A DNA stretch of 33,937 bases, taken from assembly GCF_003943465.1 (NCBI RefSeq), contig NZ_RJPR01000003.1, positions 186,478 through 220,414 on the forward strand. Reading direction: 5' to 3'. This document shows, in pieces, positions 13,255 through 21,241 of the stretch. The notes under the pieces are model-generated. The model saw only the letters and a list, made by a program, of their open reading frames with translations. It searched no databases and was not told where the DNA came from. The position numbers and the translations under genes were made by a program. How positions within the stretch are numbered: the stretch's first letter is position 1; each line of letters begins with the position of its first letter. The DNA comes from Streptococcus cristatus. GTDB taxonomy: Bacteria > Bacillota > Bacilli > Lactobacillales > Streptococcaceae.

Positions 13255-15951
13255 TTGTCAAAAGAACAAAAGCGCCAAGCTTTTTATACGCAAAGTCCTG
13301 AGGAAGTTTTGCAAGCAATGGAAGCTTCCGAACAAGGGTTGACCAGCAGCCAAGCCCAGCAACGTTTGGCGGACTACGGTCGCAATGAATTGGAAGAAGG
13401 AGAGAAAAAGACTCTCTTGATGAAATTCATCGAGCAGTTCAAGGATTTGATGATTATCATCTTGTTGGTGGCTGCGGTCTTGTCTGTCGTGACGTCAGGT
13501 GGTGAGGATATTGCGGATGCTGTGATTATCCTAGCAGTTGTCATCATCAATGCTATCTTTGGTGTTTATCAAGAAGGCAAAGCTGAAGAAGCCATTGCAG
13601 CTCTCAAATCTATGTCCAGCCCAGCTGCGCGTGTCCTGCGTGATGGCCATGTCACAGAAGTGGATTCTAAGGACTTGGTACCTGGTGATATTGTCAGACT
13701 GGAAGCTGGTGACGTTGTCCCAGCAGATATGCGACTTTTGGAGGCTAATTCTTTGAAAATTGAAGAAGCCGCTTTGACAGGGGAGTCTGTGCCAGTTGAG
13801 AAAGATTTGACTGTTGCAGTAGCGGCAAATGCTGGTATTGGCGACCGGGTCAATATGGCCTTCCAAAACTCCAATGTCACTTACGGTCGAGGAGTTGGGG
13901 TTGTTGTTAATACAGGGATGTATACGGAAGTAGGCCACATCGCAGGTATGTTGCAAGATGCAGATGAAACGGACACACCACTCAAGCAAAACCTCAATAG
14001 CCTGTCTAAGGTTCTGACCTATGCGATCTTAGTGATTGCTGCGGTGACCTTTGTAGTCGGTGTCTTCATTCAAGGAAAAGATCCACTTGGTGAACTGATG
14101 ACCTCAGTTGCTCTTGCGGTTGCGGCGATTCCAGAAGGCCTTCCAGCTATTGTTACTATCGTCTTGGCTTTGGGAACACAGGTTCTGGCTAAGCGGAATT
14201 CGATTGTCCGTAAGCTTCCAGCTGTTGAAACTTTGGGATCAACTGAGATTATCGCTTCCGATAAGACTGGTACCCTGACCATGAACAAGATGACGGTCGA
14301 AAAAGTTTTTTACGACGGAGTCTTGAATGAAGCTGGACAAGACATTGAACTTGGTTTGGAGCTGCCGCTCTTACGTTCAGTTGTTTTGGCCAATGATACC
14401 AAGATTGACCAGGAAGGCAAGCTAATTGGTGACCCAACGGAAACAGCCTTCATCCAGTATGCTTTGGACAAGGGCTATGATGTCAAAGGATTTTTAGAGA
14501 AATATCCTCGTGTGGCTGAGCTGCCATTTGATTCAGATCGTAAGCTCATGTCTACCGTTCATCCATTGCCAGATGGGAAATTCCTCGTGGCTGTCAAGGG
14601 TGCTCCTGACCAACTTTTGAAACGCTGTGTTTCCCGCGATAAGGCTGGAGATATTGCAGCGATTGATGATGCTACATCACAGCTGATCAAGTCTAATAAC
14701 TCTGAAATGGCTCACCAAGCTCTGCGCGTGCTGGCTGGTGCCTACAAGATTATTGATGCAGTTCCGACTGACTTGACATCTGAAAATCTAGAAAATGATT
14801 TAATCTTTACTGGTTTAATCGGTATGATTGACCCAGAACGTGCCGAAGCGGCAGAAGCTGTTCGCGTCGCTAAGGAAGCGGGTATTCGTCCAATCATGAT
14901 TACGGGTGACCATCAGGATACAGCTGAAGCTATCGCTAAGCGCTTGGGAATCATTGAAACTGGAGATACGGAAGACCATGTTTTGACTGGTGCTGAGCTC
15001 AACGAACTTTCTGATGCGGAATTCGAAAAGGTTGTTGGTCAATACTCTGTCTACGCCCGGGTTTCTCCTGAGCATAAGGTTCGTATCGTGAAAGCATGGC
15101 AAAACCAAGGTAAGGTCGTTGCCATGACAGGTGACGGTGTTAATGACGCGCCAGCTTTGAAGACAGCTGATATCGGTATCGGTATGGGAATTACAGGTAC
15201 AGAAGTTTCTAAAGGAGCTTCTGACATGATTCTCGCAGATGATAACTTTGCGACCATTATCGTTGCTGTTGAAGAAGGACGGAAGGTCTTCTCAAACATT
15301 CAAAAGACCATTCAATACCTTCTTTCTGCTAATACAGCTGAAGTGCTGACTATTTTCTTAGCAACTCTCTTTGGTTGGGATGTACTGCAGCCCGTTCATC
15401 TGCTTTGGATCAACTTGGTAACAGATACCTTCCCAGCTATCGCTCTTGGTGTTGAGCCAGCTGAGCCAGGTGTTATGACCCACAAGCCACGTGGCCGTAA
15501 GTCTAGCTTCTTCTCAGGTGGTGTCATGAGCTCCATCATCTATCAAGGATTGCTGCAAGGTGCTCTGGTGCTGGCAGTTTATGGCTATGCTATCTCTAAT
15601 CCCGTCCATGTCGGAGATGTCAAGGCTATCCATGCGGATGCCCTTACTATGGCCTTTGCGACTCTGGGACTCATCCAGCTCTTCCATGCTTACAATGTGA
15701 AATCTGTTTACCAATCTATCTTTACAGTTGGGCCATTCAAGTCTAAGACATTTAACTGGTCTATTCTGGTTTCTTTCATTCTATTGGTTTCAACTATTGT
15801 GATTGATCCGTTGGAAAAGATTTTCCATGTGACTAAGTTAGATGTGACTCAATGGGCTGTTGTCCTGATCGGCAGTTTCTCAATGATTATCATTGTTGAA
15901 ATTGTTAAGTTTATCCAACGTAAATTGGGTATGGACAAGAATGCTATTTAA
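13255..15951 (+). CDS. mgtA: P-type cation ATPase, Mn2+/Ca2+ exporter
   Basis: The 898-residue P2-type ATPase starts at TTG 13255, with AGGAGG 7 nt upstream. The actuator motif TGES (175-178), the PEGLP ion-binding kink in M4 (293-297), the phosphorylation site DKTGT with Asp336, the nucleotide domain KGAPDQLLKRC, and the hinge GDGVNDAP (626-633) are all intact. There are about ten membrane segments. It closely matches the pneumococcal protein named MgtA or CaxP, a Mn2+/Ca2+ efflux pump controlled by the same type of riboswitch. The inferred role is export of excess cytosolic manganese across the plasma membrane. The promoter, riboswitch and terminator make it an independent transcription unit. 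Although named after Mg transporters, Mg2+ is unlikely to be its main substrate. Confidence 0.95.
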   Translation: MSKEQKRQAFYTQSPEEVLQAMEASEQGLTSSQAQQRLADYGRNELEEGEKKTLLMKFIEQFKDLMIIILLVAAVLSVVTSGGEDIADAVIILAVVIINAIFGVYQEGKAEEAIAALKSMSSPAARVLRDGHVTEVDSKDLVPGDIVRLEAGDVVPADMRLLEANSLKIEEAALTGESVPVEKDLTVAVAANAGIGDRVNMAFQNSNVTYGRGVGVVVNTGMYTEVGHIAGMLQDADETDTPLKQNLNSLSKVLTYAILVIAAVTFVVGVFIQGKDPLGELMTSVALAVAAIPEGLPAIVTIVLALGTQVLAKRNSIVRKLPAVETLGSTEIIASDKTGTLTMNKMTVEKVFYDGVLNEAGQDIELGLELPLLRSVVLANDTKIDQEGKLIGDPTETAFIQYALDKGYDVKGFLEKYPRVAELPFDSDRKLMSTVHPLPDGKFLVAVKGAPDQLLKRCVSRDKAGDIAAIDDATSQLIKSNNSEMAHQALRVLAGAYKIIDAVPTDLTSENLENDLIFTGLIGMIDPERAEAAEAVRVAKEAGIRPIMITGDHQDTAEAIAKRLGIIETGDTEDHVLTGAELNELSDAEFEKVVGQYSVYARVSPEHKVRIVKAWQNQGKVVAMTGDGVNDAPALKTADIGIGMGITGTEVSKGASDMILADDNFATIIVAVEEGRKVFSNIQKTIQYLLSANTAEVLTIFLATLFGWDVLQPVHLLWINLVTDTFPAIALGVEPAEPGVMTHKPRGRKSSFFSGGVMSSIIYQGLLQGALVLAVYGYAISNPVHVGDVKAIHADALTMAFATLGLIQLFHAYNVKSVYQSIFTVGPFKSKTFNWSILVSFILLVSTIVIDPLEKIFHVTKLDVTQWAVVLIGSFSMIIIVEIVKFIQRKLGMDKNAI

Positions 15952-15955
15952 CAGC

Positions 15956-15982
15956 AAAAAGTCATCTGCGGATGGCTTTTTT
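15956..15982 (+). terminator. Intrinsic terminator of mgtA
   Basis: AAAAAGTCATC (15956-15966) pairs with GATGGCTTTTT (15971-15981) with one G-U pair around a TGCG loop, and the run of T forms the U-tract. It lies 4 nt after the stop codon. Confidence 0.9.
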
Positions 15983-16039
15983 GCGTACAAGGGGTTATAA
16001 TCAACTTCAAAGAGTTCAACTCGAAAGGACGGTGAAAGT

Positions 16040-16831
16040 ATGTATCAAAACTTACGAAAGAAGTTGGAAGAAGCTTCTCCTTTATATTATGAGGAAGAAA
16101 TCTTATGGTTACTGGATCATATTGGTCATCCAGAAGCGACAATCCGTGATGATTTAGTCTTTTCGTCCTTAGCAAGGGGACTTCAGGCTGATTTGTTTTC
16201 AGTTGAACAGTTTCGTTTCTTGGCTCAAGAAGCAGTCAAAAGACAAGGACTTTTTTACAAGAGTGACGAAAATGGTCAAGCTACCTTAACACGTTCCTTC
16301 ACGGCTTTGCTTTATGCTAATCTCTTAAACTGTGATGGTAATCCAAACTCTTTGTATTATCAGGCTTTATCAGTGCAAGAAAGAACCTATTTACTAGATA
16401 AGGGGCTAAGCTATTTGTCAGTAGAAAGAGACATAAGGGGTTACTCCAGGAAATACGGTTGGGTTCATGCCTTCGCTCATGGGGCAGACTTATTGACAGA
16501 AGTGGCTTGTCATCCGGACTTTCCTTCCAGTAGGATGCCAGAGGTTTTAGAGGTCATTCATCAAGTTTTTAAAAAAGTTTCAGTCCGTTTCGGAAATGAT
16601 GAGGATTGGCGCTTAGCCCAAGTGCTCTATCAAGCTGTTTTAAAGGAAAAACTGTCCCAACATGAATTGAGACTGTGGCTTCAATCACAGAATTTTCCCT
16701 TGGAAAGCAACCAAGACTTCATAGCTTTTTCCAATTTTCGCTCCTGTTTATTAGAAGTCTATGTGAAGTTGGACAGTAAAAAGCAGCTCTCAGATGAGCT
16801 GAGAACTGCTATTCAAACATTCCATTACTGA
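16040..16831 (+). CDS. DUF2785 domain protein
   Basis: The 263-residue, largely helical soluble protein has no signal peptide. The segment RDIRGYSRKYGWVHAFAHGADLL (about residues 133-155) matches the conserved core of the DUF2785 family, whose function is unknown. The invariant-looking His/Asp residues there could bind a ligand or metal, but that is speculation. GAAAGGA lies about 10 nt before the ATG. It lies downstream of the mgtA terminator and has no obvious strong promoter. Its 3' end overlaps the converging metallophosphoesterase gene by 7 bp with no terminator between them. Confidence 0.8.
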   Translation: MYQNLRKKLEEASPLYYEEEILWLLDHIGHPEATIRDDLVFSSLARGLQADLFSVEQFRFLAQEAVKRQGLFYKSDENGQATLTRSFTALLYANLLNCDGNPNSLYYQALSVQERTYLLDKGLSYLSVERDIRGYSRKYGWVHAFAHGADLLTEVACHPDFPSSRMPEVLEVIHQVFKKVSVRFGNDEDWRLAQVLYQAVLKEKLSQHELRLWLQSQNFPLESNQDFIAFSNFRSCLLEVYVKLDSKKQLSDELRTAIQTFHY

Positions 16832-17685
16832 ACTTCAATCACCGTTAAAGCATCTCGCAGTTCATCTGCCAAGTGTTTTTTCTTATAGTCTAGAAATTCG
16901 ACTAAATCTTTAACAGCATTATAACGCTTGTGCAGGCGGTACATCTGGGGAATCTGATACTGAGGAAAGTCGTTAAAAAAGTTCCGAGTCAGTTTCCATT
17001 CACGGATATAGCCCAGAGGACGCATATGGTAGCGGACACCTTCTATAACACGGCTTTGGTAGCGGTGATGAAGATGGCCGAAAACGACTTCTTTCACCCT
17101 GTATTTGACAAAGAGTCGATGAAAAGCTTGGCTTCCTAGGAAGGCGTTGAAGCGCTGGAAATAGGGATGGTCGTATAGAAAGTCTTGATGGGGGACAAAA
17201 TGCAGAGCAACGATAATAGGACCATCTAAAGTTGCCAGCAGTTTTTCTAACTCTTGCAGCGTCTGAGCTGTAATGCTAGGGTCGTCGAGTTGACGCTCTA
17301 ATCTGCGGTCAAACCAGAAGTTGGTCTTGGTTCTCAGATGCTCTTCTTTATTTTTTTCTGGGACAAAGCTGTAGTCGTACCAGCCAGAAAAGCTGACGAG
17401 CTTGGTCTGGCCGAACTGCTGGACCTGAAAATCATAGTTTGAAATTTCTTGCTCAGAAAGTCCCAGCATATCGTGGTTTCCCAGATTAAAAGAAATGGGA
17501 ATCTCTTGCTTCAAAGTTTCAAGAAAGGGCAAACTGATCTTGGTCAGGTCGTTGGACAAATCTCCTGCAATGTGTAGGTGATCAATTTGTTCTTCTTTTA
17601 AAAGCTGGTGAAGAATTTGCCGCTCAAAATATCCAAACTGATTGGAGTCTAGATGGAGGTCGCTCATAAATCCAATTCTTGTCAT
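16825..17685 (-). CDS. Calcineurin-like metallophosphoesterase
   Basis: The 286-residue cytoplasmic protein has all five metallophosphoesterase motifs: SDLHLD (Asp9, His11), AGDLSND, LGNHDM, LHFVPH and GHLHHRY. This predicts a binuclear metal site. Substrates in this superfamily range from phosphodiesters to nucleotides, and nothing here narrows that down. The C-terminal third, rich in basic and aromatic residues (EWKLTRNFFNDFPQY), is not a domain I recognise. The gene has no Shine-Dalgarno: a TGCTAGACT sequence resembling an extended -10 lies 6 nt before the ATG. Transcription converges on the DUF2785 gene with a 7-bp overlap, so read-through would produce antisense RNA for both. Confidence 0.88.
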   Translation of the reverse strand: MTRIGFMSDLHLDSNQFGYFERQILHQLLKEEQIDHLHIAGDLSNDLTKISLPFLETLKQEIPISFNLGNHDMLGLSEQEISNYDFQVQQFGQTKLVSFSGWYDYSFVPEKNKEEHLRTKTNFWFDRRLERQLDDPSITAQTLQELEKLLATLDGPIIVALHFVPHQDFLYDHPYFQRFNAFLGSQAFHRLFVKYRVKEVVFGHLHHRYQSRVIEGVRYHMRPLGYIREWKLTRNFFNDFPQYQIPQMYRLHKRYNAVKDLVEFLDYKKKHLADELRDALTVIEVQ

Positions 17686-17691
17686 GATTTT

Positions 17692-17700
17692 AGTCTAGCA
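17692..17700 (-). promoter_or_regulatory. Extended -10-like sequence 6 nt before the metallophosphoesterase start
   Basis: On the minus strand TGCTAGACT (TGn plus TAGACT) is followed by AAAATC and the ATG at 17685. TTCCAA lies about 16 bp upstream as a possible -35. No purine-rich ribosome-binding site is present. The hexamer is less consensus-like than the other leaderless candidates. Confidence 0.4.
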
Positions 17701-17930
17701 CATTTTTCAAAACTTGGAAATATTTAAGCGTCTTATGGAGGGTATCACCTCTATTTGAATCCCAAATAGATTATTAAAACCTTGTAATCCGGGATACTTC
17801 TTCCAATCCCATGTCATTATATTACTTTTTTAACAATTCCGTAACAAGCTGCTCCCATTCTTGCCTATCTACTAAAAATTGTATAAAATGAAGGTGCTTC
17901 ATTATCGGATTAGGCAAATGTCTGAAAATG

Positions 17931-17939
17931 TGTTATAAT
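17931..17939 (+). promoter_or_regulatory. Extended -10 of the prfB-ftsE-ftsX transcript
   Basis: TGTTATAAT (TGn plus TATAAT) lies 26 nt before the prfB ATG. No good -35 is seen at 16-18 bp, which is common for extended -10 promoters. AGAGG then provides the prfB ribosome-binding site. Confidence 0.7.
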
Positions 17940-17965
17940 AAAACGATATATGAAAAGAGGTATTT

Positions 17966-19061
17966 ATGGACATTTCAGAAATTCGTCAAAAGATTGACGC
18001 AAATCGTGAAAAATTAGCTTCTTTCAGGGGGTCTCTTTGACTTAGAAGGTCTGGAAGAAGAAATTGCCATCTTAGAAAATAAGATGACAGAACCTGATTT
18101 TTGGGATGACAACATTGCAGCCCAAAAGACATCTCAAGAGCTCAATGAACTCAAGCAAACCTATGAAAATTTCCACCAGATGACCGAGCTTTTTGATGAA
18201 TCGGAAATCTTGCTTGATTTTCTAGCTGAGGACGACTCGGTTCAAGAAGAGCTGGAAGAAAAGTTGACCGAGCTTGAGAAAATGATGACCAGCTATGAGA
18301 TGACTCTCTTGCTGTCGGAGCCTTATGATAATAACAACGCCATTCTTGAAATTCACCCAGGTTCTGGTGGAACGGAAGCTCAGGATTGGGGCGATATGCT
18401 ACTGCGGATGTACACGCGCTTTGGCAATGCCAAGGGCTTCAAAGTAGAAGTCTTGGATTATCAGGCTGGTGATGAGGCGGGTATTAAGTCAGTGACCCTT
18501 TCCTTTGAAGGGCCGCATGCTTATGGTCTGCTTAAGTCAGAAATGGGTGTTCACCGCTTGGTTCGGATTTCGCCATTTGACTCGGCGAAACGTCGTCATA
18601 CTTCCTTTACCTCAGTAGAGGTTATGCCAGAGTTGGATGATACGATTGAAGTAGAAGTCCGTGATGATGACATTAAGATGGACACTTTCCGTTCGGGCGG
18701 AGCCGGCGGACAGAACGTCAATAAAGTATCAACTGGTGTGCGATTAACCCATATTCCGACAGGCATTGTCGTACAGTCTACCGTTGACCGGACCCAGTAT
18801 GGCAACCGTGACCGAGCTATGAAAATGCTGCAGGCTAAGCTCTATCAGCTAGAGCAAGAGAAAAAAGCAGCAGAAGTCGACTCTCTCAAGGGGGATAAAA
18901 AAGAGATTTCTTGGGGTAGTCAGATTCGTTCTTATGTCTTTACTCCTTATACAATGGTCAAAGACCATCGAACCAGCTATGAAGTAGCTCAGGTGGATAA
19001 GGTCATGGACGGAGACTTAGACGGTTTTATTGATGCCTATTTAAAATGGAGACTCAACTAA
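17966..19061 (+). CDS. prfB: Peptide chain release factor 2, expressed by programmed +1 frameshift
   Basis: RF2 recognises UGA/UAA and triggers peptidyl-tRNA hydrolysis. The first 24 codons (17966-18037) run from the ATG to CTT and meet an in-frame TGA at 18038-18040. The ribosome slips +1 on CTT-TGA-C and continues at 18039, giving 364 residues in total, normal for RF2. The stimulatory Shine-Dalgarno-like AGGGGG (18026-18031) lies 3 nt before the slippery CTT. This is the classic autoregulatory RF2 site: low RF2 favours frameshifting. The SPF anticodon-like tripeptide (RISPFDS) and catalytic GGQ ([10 protein letters not shown]) are intact, so the frame break is regulation, not damage. ftsE follows 54 nt downstream. 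Confidence 0.97.
18026..18040 (+). promoter_or_regulatory. RF2 programmed frameshift signal
   Basis: AGGGGG, a 3-nt spacer, the slippery codon CTT and the in-frame stop TGA followed by C form the canonical arrangement conserved from Bacillus to E. coli. Confidence 0.97.
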
Positions 19062-19115
19062 AAACAGAGTGAAATCGCTAGATAAAAACTCTGATGAAAG
19101 GAATTGTACTAATTC

Positions 19116-19808
19116 ATGTCAATGATTGAAATGAAAGACGTTGTTAAAAAGTATGACAACGGGACAACTGCTCTACGTGGTGTATCTATACGTATAGAAC
19201 CAGGTGAATTTGCCTATATTGTAGGACCATCAGGAGCAGGTAAATCAACCTTTATTCGACTCCTCTATCGTGAAATTAAAATCGATAAAGGAAACCTTGC
19301 TGTAGCAGGTTTTAACTTGGGAAAAATCAAGAAACGGGATATTCCAATGCTACGCCGTAGAGTCGGTGTGGTTTTCCAAGACTATAAACTACTTCCTAAA
19401 AAGACCGTTTATGAGAATATTGCCTATGCTATGGAAGTTATCGGTGAGCATCGTAGAAATATTAAGAAACGCGTCATGGAAGTTTTGGATCTGGTTGGCC
19501 TTAAGCACAAGGTCCGTTCCTTCCCTAATGAGTTGTCAGGGGGGGAACAGCAACGGATTGCAATTGCGCGTGCCATTGTTAACAATCCTCAGGTCTTGAT
19601 TGCTGACGAGCCGACTGGTAACTTGGACCCAGATAATTCATGGGAAATCATGAATTTGCTGGAGCGTATTAACCTGCAAGGAACTACAGTCCTGATGGCG
19701 ACTCACAATAGTCAGATTGTAAATACCCTACGTCACCGCGTTATTGCTATTGAAAATGGCCGTGTGGTACGTGATGAAGCGGAAGGAGTATACGGATACG
19801 ATGATTAG
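19116..19808 (+). CDS. ftsE: Cell-division ABC transporter ATP-binding protein FtsE
   Basis: The 230-residue ATPase has Walker A GPSGAGKST (about 38-46), signature LSGGEQQR, Walker B VLIADEPT and the switch His in MATHNSQ. It partners with FtsX at the septum. In pneumococcus FtsEX transmits ATP hydrolysis across the membrane to activate the hydrolase PcsB. AAAGGA lies about 13 nt before ATG 19116, further than ideal. An alternative ATG at 19122 would be even further, so I keep 19116. The 3' end overlaps ftsX by 8 nt. It is probably transcribed with prfB. Confidence 0.96.
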   Translation: MSMIEMKDVVKKYDNGTTALRGVSIRIEPGEFAYIVGPSGAGKSTFIRLLYREIKIDKGNLAVAGFNLGKIKKRDIPMLRRRVGVVFQDYKLLPKKTVYENIAYAMEVIGEHRRNIKKRVMEVLDLVGLKHKVRSFPNELSGGEQQRIAIARAIVNNPQVLIADEPTGNLDPDNSWEIMNLLERINLQGTTVLMATHNSQIVNTLRHRVIAIENGRVVRDEAEGVYGYDD

Positions 19809-20727
19809 AAGATTTTTTCGTCATTTGATTGAGTCGCTTAAGAGTCTTACGCGGAATGGTTGGATGACTGTAGCGGCTGTCAGCTCGGTTATGATTACCT
19901 TGAGCTTAGTAGCTGTTTTTGCTTCAGTAATTTTAAATACAGCCAAGTTGGCAAATGATGTTTCCAATAATGTCCGCGTTATGGTATACATGCGTAAGGA
20001 TGTTTTCGATAATAGCGAAACGATTGTAAAAGAAGGCAAAACAGTTCAGAATAAAGACTATCACAAGGTCTATGATGCTCTGACTTCTATGAAAAATGTA
20101 GAGAAGGTTACTTTTTCTAGTAATAAAGAGCAGTATAATAAGCTAACAGAGACCATGGGTAGTGAGTGGGATGTTTTTGATGAAGAAAATAATCCTCTTT
20201 ACGATGCTTATATTGTTGAGACCAAGGCACCTAAGTATGTAGAATCTGTTACAAAAGATGCTCGTAAAATTGAAGGTGTATCAGAGGTTCAAAATGGGGG
20301 TACCAATACCAAAAATCTCTTTGCGTTTTCTAATTTCATCCAAACGTGGGGATTGATTGGGACAGCGCTTCTGATTTTCATTGCTATCCTTCTCATTTCC
20401 AATACTATTCGGATTACCATTATTTCCCGAAGTCGTGAGATTCAAATTATGCGCTTGGTTGGTGCCAAGAATAGCTATATCCGCGGACCATTCCTGTTTG
20501 AAGGAGCATGGATAGGCTTGTTAGGAGCAACAGTTCCGTCAATTGTAGTGTATTTGGCATATGGTATAGCCTACCAGACTATGAATAAGAGCTTGGTAGG
20601 TCAAGGACTTTCTATGATTGATCCGAAACTCTTTAGTCCGATTATGATAGCAGCACTCTTTGTGTTGGGAATTCTTATCGGATCATTGGGATCTATCATC
20701 TCTATGAGACGCTTCTTGAAGTTTTAA
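19801..20727 (+). CDS. ftsX: Cell-division membrane protein FtsX
   Basis: I use ATG 19801 (MIRRFFRHLIESLKSLTRNG), which gives 308 residues, rather than the longer open frame lying inside ftsE. GGAAGGAG lies upstream at 19781-19788. The topology is a short cytoplasmic N-terminus, a membrane helix at about 24-45, a large extracellular loop of about 130 residues, then three more membrane helices, the standard FtsX fold. The extracellular loop is where pneumococcal FtsX contacts PcsB. No hydrolase gene for this complex lies next to it; the GH25-CHAP protein 12 kb away has no recognisable PcsB-type coiled coil. Confidence 0.95.
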   Translation: MIRRFFRHLIESLKSLTRNGWMTVAAVSSVMITLSLVAVFASVILNTAKLANDVSNNVRVMVYMRKDVFDNSETIVKEGKTVQNKDYHKVYDALTSMKNVEKVTFSSNKEQYNKLTETMGSEWDVFDEENNPLYDAYIVETKAPKYVESVTKDARKIEGVSEVQNGGTNTKNLFAFSNFIQTWGLIGTALLIFIAILLISNTIRITIISRSREIQIMRLVGAKNSYIRGPFLFEGAWIGLLGATVPSIVVYLAYGIAYQTMNKSLVGQGLSMIDPKLFSPIMIAALFVLGILIGSLGSIISMRRFLKF

Positions 20728-20760
20728 TAAAAAAACAGCCTACAAAGGCTGTCCGGATTG

Positions 20761-20790
20761 AAAACAAACATCATTTGGTGTTTGTTTTTT
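20761..20790 (+). terminator. Intrinsic terminator after ftsX
   Basis: AAAACAAACATC (20761-20772) pairs with GGTGTTTGTTTT (20777-20788) around ATTT, allowing one G-U pair, and further T residues follow. A shorter hairpin just before it (ACAGCC 20735-20740 with GGCTGT 20747-20752) lacks a U-tract and may support pausing. Confidence 0.82.
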
Positions 20791-20858
20791 ATTGCACTAA
20801 CAAATCGGAGAGAGGTGCAAGGTGTAAAGTAGCATAATTTTGTTTATACAAATTACTG

Positions 20859-21056
20859 CTATCGCTTTGTTTTCGATAGGCCAAGGCTGATGATAATGAG
20901 GGTAAAAAAGAATGCAGACAGGAGGCCTTTTGTGGTACTGTTTAGAAAAGGCTTGTCAAAAACATAAAAATTATAAGCAGAAAAACCTAATCCAAGGAGA
21001 GTTATCATAGCTGAAATAGCCAGCAGAATTAACCAAATTTTTCTTTTATCCATCAT
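20859..21056 (-). CDS. Small membrane protein of unknown function
   Basis: The 65-residue protein has two hydrophobic segments (about residues 8-29 and 44-60) separated by a short polar loop, with Lys/Arg at both ends (MMDKRK and SKTKR). This suggests a two-pass hairpin with both ends in the cytoplasm. The frame is open further upstream, but the Shine-Dalgarno AAAGGA sits 8-9 nt before the ATG at 21056, which decides the start. A TATGATATAC sequence about 20 nt further up could be its -10. It is convergent with ftsX and codirectional with, but upstream of, nothing obvious. I do not recognise a family. Confidence 0.6.
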   Translation of the reverse strand: MMDKRKIWLILLAISAMITLLGLGFSAYNFYVFDKPFLNSTTKGLLSAFFFTLIIISLGLSKTKR

Positions 21057-21198
21057 GAAGACCATCCTTTGTTTTCTATGGACTAAGTATATCATAATAA
21101 GCAAAAAGCGACATGACATGGAAGTCAGATTGTAGAGCCTATTTCCTGACTTTTTATTCTAATTTCATCTGCAGATGTAGAAATAGTCATTTACTAGA

Positions 21199-21232
21199 TA
21201 AAAAATGAGGCAGTCTTGATTTCTGCCTCATT
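21199..21232 (-). terminator. Terminator of the metallo-beta-lactamase-fold gene
   Basis: Read on the minus strand, AATGAGGCAG and CTGCCTCATT (21204-21213 and 21223-21232) form a perfect 10-bp stem around a 9-nt loop, followed by a run of T. It lies about 10 nt after the stop codon of the minus-strand gene. Confidence 0.87.
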
Positions 21233-21241
21233 ATTAGTTTA

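Larger units (their letters stand above)
17686..17965. other. 280-bp divergent intergenic region with possible decayed coding DNA
   Basis: This region separates the metallophosphoesterase and prfB. It holds the prfB promoter (TGTTATAAT, 17931-17939) and the possible leaderless promoter of the phosphoesterase (17692-17700). On the minus strand two short frames read like protein but lack Shine-Dalgarno sites: 17822-17902 (26 codons ending QEWEQLVTELLKK) and 17707-17817 (36 codons beginning MTWDWKKYPGLQGF). They lie 4 nt apart in different frames, as if one gene had decayed. I do not recognise the protein. Confidence 0.35.

Noticed and set aside
13100..13342. Open frame running through the mgtA leader
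   Set aside because: It covers the riboswitch and terminator and has no ribosome-binding site; the RNA structure explains the sequence.
18038..18040. In-frame TGA in prfB, which could look like a sequencing error or pseudogene
   Set aside because: The AGGGGG plus CTT TGA C arrangement is the conserved RF2 programmed frameshift, and the downstream frame is intact.
20735..20752. Short hairpin after ftsX as a separate terminator
   Set aside because: It has a 6-bp stem but no U-tract; the hairpin 20 bp further down is the better terminator.
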